NCBI GenBank assembly: GCA_034437455.1
Contig: DAOTUB010000002.1
Span: forward strand, 6,081-70,080
Length of the DNA: 64,000 bases
Origin: DAOTUB01 sp034437455
GTDB taxonomy: Bacteria > Chloroflexota > Anaerolineae > B4-G1
Reading direction: 5' to 3'
The notes below the pieces were generated by a model. That model worked only from the letters and a program-made list of their open reading frames with translations. It had not been told where the DNA came from and searched no databases. The position numbers were made by a program, and so were the translations under genes. This document shows positions 42,496-52,500 of the stretch, piece by piece (position 1 is the stretch's first letter; the number at the start of each line of letters is the position of its first letter).

Positions 42496-43753
42496 GAGCG
42501 ATCCAGATGCCATTCGCTCCCAGGCCAAGCATCTGTGAAAGTAGATACGCCAGCGGAACCTGAATGATCCACACGGCGATGAGATTGATGGTCATCGGCG
42601 AAAGCGTATCGCCTGCTCCCCCTTGAGCCGACTCGAACACAAAGTTCAGCGCCACCCCCACGTAGCCAATGCTGAGCATGCGGACGATGTGGGTACCGAT
42701 GGAGATCGTCTCCGCGTCGCGGCTGAACAGCGCCATGACCTGCGGAGCAAAAAGAATCAATGCACCAAAAATGCCCCCAGCGATCAGCATCACTGCGCGA
42801 GCGATGATGCCAACGGACCGAGCGGCGCGCTCGGGTTGGGCCGCGCCCAGATTCTGCCCCACCATCGGCGATGCGACGCGAGTCAGCCCCATGACGGGGA
42901 TCAGCGCAAAGTCGGCGGCGCGCTTGGCGACGACCCACGCGGCCAGCGTCGGCGCGCCATACGCCGAGATGAGGCGGGTGAGATACGCCGCCGCCAGGTG
43001 AGGCGTGCCGCGTTGCAGGATGCCGGGCAGCGTGACACGTAGGATGCGCCCCATCATGGGGAAATCGAGCCGGAAATGGCGCAGGTCCAGGCGCACAGAC
43101 GCTCGTCCGGCGACGAGCACGCCCAACCCCCAGAGCATCCCGATCCCGTTCGAGCCGACCAGCGCCAGCGCGGCTCCCTCGATCCCCATCCACTTTACCA
43201 GCAGCGGTTCCCCGACGAGCAACGTACCCGCGCTGAGCAGCGTCATGCCGAGCATCACCTGAGGCGCGCCCGCAGCGTTGAGCATGGCCCCGATGCTGGG
43301 CACCATCTCCAGCGTGATCAGGCCGGCAAAGATGATGCGAAAGTACCGCAAAGCCAACGGTAACGTGGCGCCATCGGCGCCGACGAGCGTCAACAAGGGC
43401 CGGGCAAAGATGATGCCGACGATCCCCAGGCCGCCGGAGGCTGTGAGCATCAGAATGACCGCTTGAAGCGCCGCCAGGTTGGCCTTGTCCTGCTCTTTGG
43501 CTCCCACGTAACGGGCAACTACCGCGCCGCTGCCGATGCTCAGTCCTATCAAGACGCTGATCATCACAAAGCGCACGGACATGGTCAGCCCTGCGACGGC
43601 CTGCGCGTCACGGCTGATCTGGCCCAACCAGAAGGTATCGTAGAGGTTGGGAAACGAGAAAAGCGTCTGGCTGACGATGATGGGCCAGGCCAGGCCCGCA
43701 ATATTGCTCGCCAAGCTGCCCTGGGTAACATCGCGCTGCATGTTGGGTTTCAT
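42416..43753 (-). CDS. MATE-family multidrug/sodium efflux transporter
   Basis: A 445-residue transporter with about twelve TM helices in two MatE halves. The N-terminal SLASNIAGLAWPIIVSQTLFSFPNLYDTFWLG and internal VASPMVGQNLGAAQPERAARS match the family. It exports cationic compounds using Na+ or H+. The 3' end overlaps the convergent O-antigen ligase gene by 80 bases. It lies 12 bases after the methionine sulfoxide reductase gene. Confidence 0.9.
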   Translation of the reverse strand: MKPNMQRDVTQGSLASNIAGLAWPIIVSQTLFSFPNLYDTFWLGQISRDAQAVAGLTMSVRFVMISVLIGLSIGSGAVVARYVGAKEQDKANLAALQAVILMLTASGGLGIVGIIFARPLLTLVGADGATLPLALRYFRIIFAGLITLEMVPSIGAMLNAAGAPQVMLGMTLLSAGTLLVGEPLLVKWMGIEGAALALVGSNGIGMLWGLGVLVAGRASVRLDLRHFRLDFPMMGRILRVTLPGILQRGTPHLAAAYLTRLISAYGAPTLAAWVVAKRAADFALIPVMGLTRVASPMVGQNLGAAQPERAARSVGIIARAVMLIAGGIFGALILFAPQVMALFSRDAETISIGTHIVRMLSIGYVGVALNFVFESAQGGAGDTLSPMTINLIAVWIIQVPLAYLLSQMLGLGANGIWIALILGWGLQATLMGFRFRQGRWKLKRI

Positions 43754-43765
43754 AGGCGGGGGATA

Positions 43766-44233
43766 CTAGAGGTACGGCTGCAACAAGCTCAGAATTTGAG
43801 CCAGCAGCGCAACGTCGTCCTCGTCGAATTGGGCCAGCTTGTCCGAGTCCACGTCCAGCACAGCGACCACCTCATCCCCTTTCATCACCGGCAGGACGAT
43901 CTCGCTCTTCGAGCGGGCGTCGCAGGCGATGTGACCGGGGAACTGGTGAACGTCTGGCACGACCACCGGCTGCCCGGTGCGGACGCAGTGCAGGCAGACG
44001 CCCTCGTCCCTCAAAATCTGGCAAGCGACCGGCCCCTGGTAAGGACCGATGTGCAACTCATCGTTGCCGTTCACAAAGTAAAAGCCCGTCCAAAAGTGGT
44101 GCGGCATCTTGTGGTGCAGCACAGCGCAGACGGTCGCCATCGCCGCCGTCAGGTTCGGCGACTTGTCCTCGACGAGATCCTTCAATTGAGTGTAGATGCG
44201 TTCATAACGACCCGCTCTTTTTCGATTTGTCAC
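43766..44233 (-). CDS. msrC: Free methionine-(R)-sulfoxide reductase (GAF domain)
   Basis: An approximately 155-residue GAF protein with the fRMsr signature: GPVACQIL, GVCLHCVRTG, then PDVHQFPGHIACDARSKSEIVLPV, carrying the three redox cysteines of the family. It reduces free Met-R-sulfoxide. GTG at 44233 behind GGAGACATT is preferred; ATG at 44251 is an alternative. It fits an anaerobe's oxidative-damage repair set. Confidence 0.9.
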   Translation of the reverse strand: MTNRKRAGRYERIYTQLKDLVEDKSPNLTAAMATVCAVLHHKMPHHFWTGFYFVNGNDELHIGPYQGPVACQILRDEGVCLHCVRTGQPVVVPDVHQFPGHIACDARSKSEIVLPVMKGDEVVAVLDVDSDKLAQFDEDDVALLAQILSLLQPYL

Positions 44234-44281
44234 AATGTCTCCTGGTATCATAGATTTCTGGCGGCTGGCGACACGTTCGAC

Positions 44282-44311
44282 AAAACGCCCCTCCCAAAAT
44301 AGGGAGGGGCG
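44282..44311 (-). terminator. Rho-independent terminator after the CBS-ACT gene
   Basis: On the minus strand, a perfect 10-bp stem CGCCCCTCCC / GGGAGGGGCG with loop TATTTT, then TTTT. It ends transcription of the upstream CBS-ACT gene before the fRMsr gene. Confidence 0.75.
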
Positions 44312-44369
44312 CCGGAAACCACACCGCCGCGAATAGCCGAATAGCGTGCAGTGCCTGCCGACTTACAGG

Positions 44370-45029
44370 CTAACACGTGGATACTGCGCAGACGCGCGAA
44401 TCCCGAACCTTCAGTCCCAATGCTTCCATCGCCGCGGTCAGTTCGTCTTTGTCTACGTCTTCGACCCGGATCGTCAGCAAGTAATGGGCGGTGTCTTCTC
44501 CTCCGATGCCGCCCATAGCCAGGATATTGCCGCCCATCTCGGCGATCTTGCCGGTGATCTTGGCCAACTCGCCCTTTTCCATCGGGATCACCACACTGAT
44601 GCGAATCCCATCCTGCCAGCCGCCCAGCATCTCCAAAAAGACCTTGAACAGATCGGTCTCGGTGATGATGCCCACCAGCTTGTCGCCCCGCAGCACCGGC
44701 ACACCGCCGATTTTGTTGTCGGCCATGACACGAGCGGCGTCCTCCAGCGTGGTGTCCTCGGTGACAGAGATCACGTCCGTAGTCATCACGTCCTTCATCT
44801 TGATCTTGGAGAGTAAATAGGGAATCTCATAGATGCTCAACGTGGTGGCCGGTGAAGGGGAGACTTTTAACAGGTCCAACTCTGAGACAATGCCTACCAT
44901 CTGGCCGTGTTTGTCCACGACGGGAAGACGACGGACGTTTTCGCTGTGCATCAAGGACAGCGCCTCGTCCACACCAGTTTCAGCGCGCACTGTGACGGGG
45001 GGCTTGCTCATTCTATCTGCTACTAACAT
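44370..45029 (-). CDS. CBS-pair and ACT domain protein (AcuB-like)
   Basis: A 219-residue protein with two CBS motifs (MSKPPVTVRAETGVDEALSLM and VMTTDVISVTEDTTLEDAARVM) and a C-terminal ACT domain (RISVVIPMEKGELAKITGKIAEMGGNILAMG). This layout is that of AcuB-like proteins thought to sense adenylates and small ligands. ATG at 45029 has AAGGAGGTCGAGCC. It is followed by its own terminator. The ligand is not known. Confidence 0.88.
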   Translation of the reverse strand: MLVADRMSKPPVTVRAETGVDEALSLMHSENVRRLPVVDKHGQMVGIVSELDLLKVSPSPATTLSIYEIPYLLSKIKMKDVMTTDVISVTEDTTLEDAARVMADNKIGGVPVLRGDKLVGIITETDLFKVFLEMLGGWQDGIRISVVIPMEKGELAKITGKIAEMGGNILAMGGIGGEDTAHYLLTIRVEDVDKDELTAAMEALGLKVRDSRVCAVSTC

Positions 45030-45910
45030 TGGCTCGACCTCCTTGTCTTATTATGATTATCAGGGACAATTCTATTTTACCCTGACTTGCCTGGGTTGGC
45101 AACTCGGATGCAGTTGCCATTGTGCGTTCAGAGCGATTGTCGGACGCCGGCTTTCAGTCTTCAAAGTCCAGGCTTTGGGGCCGATCGGGAATCGCTTGCG
45201 AGCAGATGTCGGCGTACTGTTGCCGTGTCTGCTCAAACTCTGGATCCAGCTCCAGCGAGCGATCCATCAGGCGACAGGCCTGCGTCTCGCCATGCAGATA
45301 CCACTGGAGCAAAGCCCACTCGTTCAGCAGTACGACGTTTTGCGGCGCCAGCCTCAGGGCCTCGGCATAGTAATTGTCTGCTGCACGCAGGTGTGTCTCC
45401 GCTGCCACGCCGCTCTCCAGAGCGGCGGCCTGTCGGTGGAAACGACTCAAGTTGGCGACATGGTCGGGGTTCAGGGGGTTGAGCACCAGGGCGCGCTCCA
45501 GTGTCTCTTGCGCCCTCTCCAATTGGGCGGGGTCTTTGCTACCTTGCTCCAATTGCGCCCGGCCCAGGTGGATGTAGTAAAAATCCTCTTGAGAGGCCAG
45601 CTCAACGGCGCGCTCGTACAGTTGGATGGCCAGCGACCATTGCTTCTTCCAATCATAGGGATTGGCCGCCTTGAATATGGCGTCGGCCTGCATTGGGCGC
45701 ACGCACGTCCCCAGGATGAGGGCGACCGTGCTGACGGCGACCAGGACATAGAGTGGGAAGGCGAAGAGACTGCGCCGGCCCTGCGACGCCAGCGGAACGC
45801 GAGCGCGACACTCAACAGACCGACGAACGCGACGCCCCAGGCCAGGAGGGGGAATGCCGTCCCCGTCTGCTGGGCGAGCTGGAGAACGCCGTCCATAGTA
45901 CTCAGATTCG

Positions 45911-46019
45911 TATCTTCTCAATAACTTGGGGTGAATCTGTTCGTAGTGCGCACTTCAGTGCGCTTTTAGGGGCGCTGAAGCGCCTACTACGAACAAGCCC
46001 CCGGTTTATTGAGAAGATA
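45911..46019. mobile_element. Miniature element (about 110 bp), nested hairpin type
   Basis: The termini tatcttctcaataa and ttattgagaagata are perfectly inverted. A ctcagattcg direct repeat flanks it (45901-45910 and 46020-46029); because the termini are palindromic with it, the duplication may be read as 8 to 10 bases. Inside is a second inverted pair, gttcgtagt...actacgaac. It encodes nothing. Confidence 0.8.
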
Positions 46020-46727
46020 CTCAGATTCGGTCCTGGGAACGGTTCCATCATATTCGTCAGCAATCCGTTCACCATCAGGCCCGCGCCTGCCAACAAGGAT
46101 AAAGCCAGCGCAACCAGCAGGCCGTTCATAAGCAGGTGAGGTTGCTGACGGGAGGCAGATTCTTCCTCAGGCTGTCTGCGTCTGGCCAGCGCGTTGACGA
46201 TAGCCGTTGCCGCCGCCAACCCGAGGCCGATCAGTATCACGATACCCGGCCAGATGCCTTCCAATGGCGCGCGCAGGAATCCGGCGGTAGCTGCGACGAC
46301 GAGAGCAATCATCGGCAGGAGAAGCAGGGCCATCCCAGAGGGTGACGGCTGGAGAGAAAGGTCGGGGGTTCGAGGTTCTTCTGTGGTTTCTTCCTCACGA
46401 TGGGCGATCAGGGCGGCCATAGTCCCCAGCCCGACCCAGAACAGCAGTCGGGTGGAGATGATGGGAATGCTGAACTGCGCCTCGACGAAATGGGCCAGCC
46501 CGGCCCAAAGCACGCCGCTGGCGACGACGGCCTCGATAGCCTGCTCTGCCGTCCAGACTTTCACCACTGCAGCGCCGAAAAAGGCCACCAGCAGGAGCAG
46601 AAAAACGACCACGCCAGCCCAACCCAAATTCACGCCCACGTCGAGCAGTTGGTTGAAGGCACGGTCGGGCGAGGCGGTTCGCGCCTCGTAGTGGCCCAAC
46701 TCTGGTTGGTAAACCTGGTTGTAGGTG

Positions 46728-46848
46728 CAGCAATTCCCGTTTTGTAGCCGCGCTTTCCATAGCGCGTGCATTTTGCCACATAAAGCACCCTTCGCGATAT
46801 AGAAATCGCGGCTACAACTCTCGTTTTTTCCCATAACGGGAATTGCTG
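46728..46848. mobile_element. MITE (121 bp) with 9-bp target duplication
   Basis: The ends are cagcaattcccgtt and its perfect inverse. Internal arms tgtagccgcg / cgcggctaca match the copy at 9551-9678, as does the shared cgcggctacaactctcgttt segment. The target duplication is ttgtaggtg at 46719-46727 and 46849-46857. It disrupts the O-antigen ligase gene. Confidence 0.9.
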
Positions 46849-47949
46849 TTGTAGGTGAGAAACATCGTCTCTGGCCCGTAGCCCAGCAGAGAGCGCAGCG
46901 GGGCCAAGCGGTCGGGCTGGGCGCCCACGGCAGGACGAGTGTAGAACAACTCCCGCGCCCCTTGCCAGATGAGTTGGCGCACGATCATCTGGGGAGATTG
47001 GTTCGATCCGGCAAGCCGCACGATGGGCGACTCGGCGGGCGAAATGTCGGTGAAGCTAAAGACGACCAGCGCGAGCAGGATACCAAAGAGCAGAATCCCC
47101 GCCAATCCGAGAGGTGCCCGCCGCCTCCGGGGGTTTTGGAGCAAGGCAGCGACCAATAATAAGACAGCAGGAACCGCAGCAGCCAGCAACGCCAGAGGTG
47201 CGATCCGGGTATCGGTGAGCGCCAGCGCATAGATCTGTAGGCCCAGAACGACCAGCCCGCCGATCAGGCACAGGCTGTAGACGACGGTCTTGGCTCGATC
47301 TTGCCCCGCGCCTCGGATAGCAAGAACCAGGGCGACCAGTCCAGAAAGTGTGAGGGGGATCACCATGACCAGGTAGGCGGCCAAAAAGTCGGCGTTGCCG
47401 AGCGTCGAGGCGACGATAGGCCCCGATGCGCTCCAGGGCAGCGGATCTGCCCCGGCGCTTTGGAGCACGGCGTAGATCGTCACGGGGAGACTGCCCAACG
47501 CGACCGCCGCCAGCAGCCGCCCCACCTGGTCGCGGGTGCGCAGGTGAGTGGCGACGAGCAAGCCGATGGCGATCAGGCAGAAGGTGAGATAGGCGCCCTG
47601 TCCTCGCTGGTAGGAGCCCATCAGGCTGATGCGCGGGTGGACCGAGGCGAGCGTCGAGCCAAGATAGACGATGGCGAAAAGTACAGAGAGAATGATCAGG
47701 ACGTAGAAAAGTTGTGGGCGGCGATGCTGGTTAGAACTGACCCACTCAACTCCGTTCCTCCATCGGGAGATGGCCCGTTCAACCGCTTTGATCAACCAGG
47801 CGGCTGCCATCACGAGCGCCAGGCTGCGCAAAAGCATCCCTTTGTCAGGCTCGAAAACGCGAGCCGTGCGCACGTTGAAGAAAGCGGGTATCAAGACGAC
47901 GGCCAACAGCCAGCCCGCTTCGATGAACCGATCACAAATCCGACTCAAT

Positions 47950-47986
47950 GGCGGTTAGCGTCGGATTGTCCCAATCCGCAACCGCC
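47950..47986. repeat. Palindrome upstream of the broken O-antigen ligase gene
   Basis: ggcggttagcgtcggattg faces caatccgcaaccgcc around a three-base centre. It lies just before the first fragment and is probably another repeat family. Confidence 0.5.
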
Positions 47987-48044
47987 CTACATTTTCGTCC
48001 TTCTGGGTGAATGGAGTTCATGGTGCCTCCTTACTTTCCAATCG

Positions 48045-48938
48045 TCAGTCGAGGATAGTGAATTCCAGGTCATCCACCCACACCTGACCTCTCCCCTCCA
48101 ACGCGATTCCAAACAGGATGTTGATGCTGTTTTCAGGAACGTCCAGGCAAACCTCGTATCTCTCCCAATCGGCTGTGCTCAACAGCGGTTGTTCCTCGAA
48201 ACCTAACACCCGGCGTCCCAGGCCATCCGCGCGGATGTGAAAGGTTGCACGACCCTGCACGGCTTCTGTTTTGACATATCCGGACATGCACAGTCGCCTT
48301 CCACGATAATGGTCCGCCCGGAACATCTGCATCAACGCCCCGGGACTCGTTGGCGCGGGCGCTTTCGATTTGACGTACCCGCTGGCTCGCCCGTTGTGGG
48401 CCACCGTCCGATCTACTCCCATCTCATAATCACAGACCTGCTCGGCAGCCGCAAACCAACCGGGTAAGAGTTCTCCACCACAGGTGCTCGTGACCTGATC
48501 GATACTGACGAGGTCAGCCGCCTGGGTATAGGTGCCCGTCGGCGACCAGTTGGCGCTCCGGGGACTGCCGATGGCCAACGCGGAGCCAGTGACAGGCTGG
48601 TTAAGGAGAATGAGCAACACGAACGCTTGCAGCGCCAGCGTGACCAGCGCAGCCGCGCCGGAGAAAAGCTGGCGAGACGGTATCCACGCCAACTTGCTTG
48701 GTTTTCTCACGCGAGGCTCAATCGCGGCATAGGTCATTTGGGGCGACGGATGAGCGGCCCGCAGATCGGCCAGCAGGCTGTGGTGGACGCGCCGTTGCAG
48801 CGCCTCGTGATCGGCCAGGCGGCCCCGGCAGCGCGGGCAGGTCGCCAGGTGTCGGTCCATCGTCTCCCGCTGAGCGTCGGTGAGGGTCTGGTGAATGTAA
48901 CTGGTGAATTGGTCCTCGCTCAAATGCGCGTTCATCAT
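48045..48938 (-). CDS. Anti-sigma factor-like protein with an extracytoplasmic beta domain
   Basis: A 297-residue protein starting MMNAHLSEDQFTSYIHQTL; a zinc-finger anti-sigma motif (HLATCPRC near residue 35-42) is followed by a TM helix (about 90-115, ALVTLALQAFVLLILLN) and a beta-rich C-terminal domain of about 170 residues that looks like a carbohydrate-binding or jelly-roll module. The start ATG at 48938 overlaps the sigma stop (ATGA). It would hold the ECF sigma factor at the membrane until the outer domain senses its signal. Confidence 0.8.
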   Translation of the reverse strand: MMNAHLSEDQFTSYIHQTLTDAQRETMDRHLATCPRCRGRLADHEALQRRVHHSLLADLRAAHPSPQMTYAAIEPRVRKPSKLAWIPSRQLFSGAAALVTLALQAFVLLILLNQPVTGSALAIGSPRSANWSPTGTYTQAADLVSIDQVTSTCGGELLPGWFAAAEQVCDYEMGVDRTVAHNGRASGYVKSKAPAPTSPGALMQMFRADHYRGRRLCMSGYVKTEAVQGRATFHIRADGLGRRVLGFEEQPLLSTADWERYEVCLDVPENSINILFGIALEGRGQVWVDDLEFTILD

Positions 48939-49459
48939 ATTCTTTCCTCTTCCAGAACGGATAGCTTGGCCGGAGCGAGCGTCGCGCGCAACTGCTGATA
49001 GGCCAATCGCACCCGCGATTGGGCCGTGCGCAGGGGGCACCCCATGATCTCGCCCATCTCCCGGTAGGTGTGACCGGCCCAGTAGCGGAGCAGGATCGCC
49101 TCCCGCAGAATCGCCTGGCGCTCTGGATTGGGGGTTGGCGCGGGCAGATCGTTCCCGCGTTGCAGCCAGGCGGTCAGGGAGAGGCTGGGCAGACGGCGGC
49201 GGCGTTGCCGGTCTCGGCACCGGCTGACGGTGATGACGTGCAGCCAGGTGGCAAAGCTGGCTCGTTTCGCGTCGTAGCGGTTGATGTGGTTCAGGGCGTA
49301 GGCGAGGGCGTCCTGTGCCGCCTCCTCGGCGTCGGATGGGTTGCCCAGCAAGCCATATGCCAGCCGGAAGACCCGCTCCCGATGGTGATCATACAGAACT
49401 TTGGCGGCGCGCTCGTCGCCAGCCTGCCAGCGTTGGATCAATGTGTCAATGTCGGGCAT
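48935..49459 (-). CDS. ECF-family RNA polymerase sigma factor
   Basis: A 174-residue sigma-70-like factor. Region 2 (VLYDHHRERVFRLAYGLLGNPSDAEEAAQDALAYALNHI, FATWLHVITVSRCRDRQRRRR) and region 4 (YREMGEIMGCPLRTAQSRVRLAYQQLR) are clear. The linker before region 4 is short: the usual L-P-x-x-x-R helix is reduced to ERQAILREAILLRYW, so a small internal deletion is possible. It is coupled to the anti-sigma gene. A TATAAT at 49473-49478 lies before the ATG. Confidence 0.9.
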   Translation of the reverse strand: MPDIDTLIQRWQAGDERAAKVLYDHHRERVFRLAYGLLGNPSDAEEAAQDALAYALNHINRYDAKRASFATWLHVITVSRCRDRQRRRRLPSLSLTAWLQRGNDLPAPTPNPERQAILREAILLRYWAGHTYREMGEIMGCPLRTAQSRVRLAYQQLRATLAPAKLSVLEEERI

Positions 49460-49519
49460 AATACCTCATAATATTATACGCGAGAAAAAGAGAATTTGAT
49501 CACCGAATGGACGTTTACT

Positions 49520-49549
49520 TTGCTGAAACCATCACACCCGTGGTATACT
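49520..49549 (+). promoter_or_regulatory. Promoter of the LTD-CotH-beta-helix gene
   Basis: TTGCTG (49520-49525), an 18-base spacer and TATACT (49544-49549), 35 bases before the ATG at 49584. Confidence 0.45.
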
Positions 49550-49583
49550 AGTGACAGACTACGGGTTGTCAAGCCGGTGACCA

Positions 49584-52500
49584 ATGGACAAAATCTCAGA
49601 TCACAAACCTCAGATCTCGAACTCAAAATGGCTGATTATATTCATTGGCCTTTGCTCATTGGTCATTGCTCGTTGGTCATTGGTCATTGCCACGGCTCAA
49701 TCCAGCCCGCAAATCGTCATCAACGAGCTGCAATACCACCCCCTCTCTGATGATCACGGCGAGGAGTACATCGAACTCTACAACACGGGCGCCATTACGG
49801 TGGATCTCTCCGGCTGGCAGTTCAGCGACGGCATCCATTACACCTTTCCGGCTGGCGCGTCCATCCCGCCCGATGGCTACGTCGTCGTCGGCCACGATCC
49901 GGCCACGGTCGAGGCCGTCTATGGCGTCAGCGGTGTGCTGGGTCCCTTTGAGAGTGGCCGCCTCGACAACGGCGGCGAGCGGGTGGCAATTGAGGATGCC
50001 GGGGGCGTTCTGGTGGATGAAGTCGCTTACGACGATCACCACCCCTGGCCCGAATTGCCCGACGGCAAAGGCCCCTCGCTGGAGCTGATCAGCCCGGCCT
50101 TTGACAACAACTGCCCCTGTTCCTGGGGAGCCAGCGCCGAGCGGGGGACCCCCGGCGTGCAGAACAGCGTTTACTCGTTGGACAATATCCCGCCCTGCAT
50201 CACGGGCGTGGCGCACACGCCCGTCTTTCCTACCTCCAGCCAGCCGGTGACCGTCACGGCATTGATCAACGACAACAGCACCGTCACAACGGCGACGCTG
50301 CACTGTCGTCCCGAAGGAGCGCCGGGCTACACGTCGTTGGCGATGGCCGATAGCGGCGGCAGCCTCTACACCGGCGTCATCCCGCCCCAGGCAAATGGGC
50401 TGTACGTCGAGTTCTACGTCACCGCTGTGGACGACGAGGGAGCCGAGCGGCTCGTGCCGGACGGCGCGCCGGGGGGCGTCTCGGCAGAGACCGGTCGCTT
50501 TGTCACCGTCAGCTATATCTACCAGGTGGAGGACACACCTCCTACCGGCGCGCTGCCCATCTATCGCCTGATCACGACGGCGGCGAACTGGACGGAACTG
50601 ACCACCCGCGATCTCTTCTCCAACGTCCTGCTCGACGCGACCTTTGTCCACGAGAGAGAGGTCTTTTACAACGTCGGCATCCGCTACCGGGGCGAGAGCA
50701 CCCGCGACGTCTGGCCCCGCCCCTATCGCATCAAGTTCCGCGACGAGCACGAGTTCGAGGATCGGGAGCGGATCAACCTGGTGAGCGATGAGCTGGGGCG
50801 CGAGGCGCTGGCTCACGACCTGTTCCAGCGCGCCGGAATGCCCGCTCCCAACACCCACTTTGTGACGCTCTACATCAACGAGAGTGAGCAGGGCGATTAT
50901 CTGGACATTGAGCAGGTGGACAACGATTTCCTCGAGACACACTTCCCGGATAACGACACAGGCAATCTCTATCGCGGCTTCGATGGAGCAGACTTAAAGT
51001 ATCGCGGTCCCGATCCCGATAGCTACCGCGCCTCCTACCTCAAGGAGAACAACGAGGACGCCGCCGACCCTGTCGGCGATTACTCCGACGTCATCGCGCT
51101 GACCGACGCGCTCACGAACAGTCCCCACGAGACCTTCCGCGCCGAGACGGAGGCGGTGGCCGACATGCGCCAATGGCTGCGCTGGTTCGCCATCCAGGCT
51201 GTGCTCGACAATCACGAAGGGGCGCTGTGGCTTGGCTCGGGCGACGATTACTTTCTCTACCACCGCCCTTCCGATGGCCGCTTTCTCCTCGTGTCGTGGG
51301 ATCACGATTGCCTCTTTCTCTTTCCCGATCACTCGATCTGGGAACCTGACTGGCTCGGCCCCGAGATCGTCCGGCGCATCCTGCACTATCCAGATTTCAC
51401 TCGCTGGTACTATCAGGACATTGCCAGCATCGCGGCGAACGAGTTCTCGGTGGCCGAGATGTACCCACGCATCGACGCGCTGCCCGACGTGGTGAGCGGC
51501 GAGAAGCGGAACGAGCTTAAACAGTACGTCGCCGCCCGTATCCCCGCGCTGATGGGGCAGATCCCCGGCGCGACGCTCTCCATCAACACCAACGGCGGCC
51601 AGGACTGGGTGACGACCGACGAGGCTGTGACGCTGGAGGGGAATTGTTCTCCCCTGCGCGGCGTCACCGTCAACGGGAGCACCGAGGGCGTGCAGTATCC
51701 CGCGGCGACGGACTGGCGCTACACGAGCGCGCTCCCGACGCGAGACAACGTCTTTGTCGTCAGCGACGGACTGGACAGCCGCACGATCACCGTCTACCGA
51801 GACATCTTTCACGGCGGCGCACTGGCGGAGAATACCACACTCCCGACCAGCATTTATCCGTACGACATCGCCAACGACATCATCGTGCCGGCGGGCGTCA
51901 CGTTGACCATCGAGCCGGGCTCGATGCTCCAGTTTCGCGCGGACCGGTATCTACGCGTGAACGAGGGGGGACGGTTGCTGGCGGAGGGCACCGTCACACA
52001 GCCGATCACCTTCACCGTACAAGGCGGCAGTTATTGGGGTGGTATCCTGTTCGATCGCACGCAAGAGGATAACCGCATCCGCCACGCCGTGGTCGAGTAC
52101 ACCCGCGAGGTGATCGCCAATCCGCGCTCGCACGGCGTCTCGGCCTATGGCGCGCGGGTGACCATCGCCGACAGCGTGATCCGCTACACCGACGACAGCG
52201 TCGCCGTCAAGACCTACCCCTGGTTCGACCGCGACCCGACGATCTATTTGCTGCACAACGAGATTTACGGCGTCGAAAGCGATGGAGTGCACGTCACCGG
52301 CGGGTACGCCTTCATCCAGGGCAACCACATCCACGACGTGCGGCGCGGCGACTATCCGCTGGAGGGGATCGAGGTCAGCCACATGACCACGCCGGCGCGG
52401 CTGTTCGACAACCACATCCACGACGTTTCCGACGATTGTATGGACTTGAATCACTCGTCGGCCATCATCGAGCGGAACGAGCTGTACCACTGCGGCGACA

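Larger units (their letters stand above)
45154..47948 (-). pseudogene. O-antigen ligase/TPR gene broken by two miniature elements and a frameshift
   Basis: Three fragments of one gene are visible. The first (47948-46858) has multiple TM helices of an O-antigen ligase; the second (46718-46030) continues at LTYN/QVYQPELGHYEARTASPDRAFN; the third (45900-45154) holds TM helices and TPR repeats (KQWSLAIQLYERAVEL, SLELDPEFEQTRQQY). The 121-bp MITE plus its 9-bp duplication (130 bases) shifts the frame. Removing it restores LTYNQVYQPE, and removing the second element restores PGPNLSTMDGVLQLAQ. A further frame change lies near 45765, where VALAFRWRRRAG must shift to reach RRSLFAFPLYVLV. The start is TTG 47948 or upstream. 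Confidence 0.85.
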
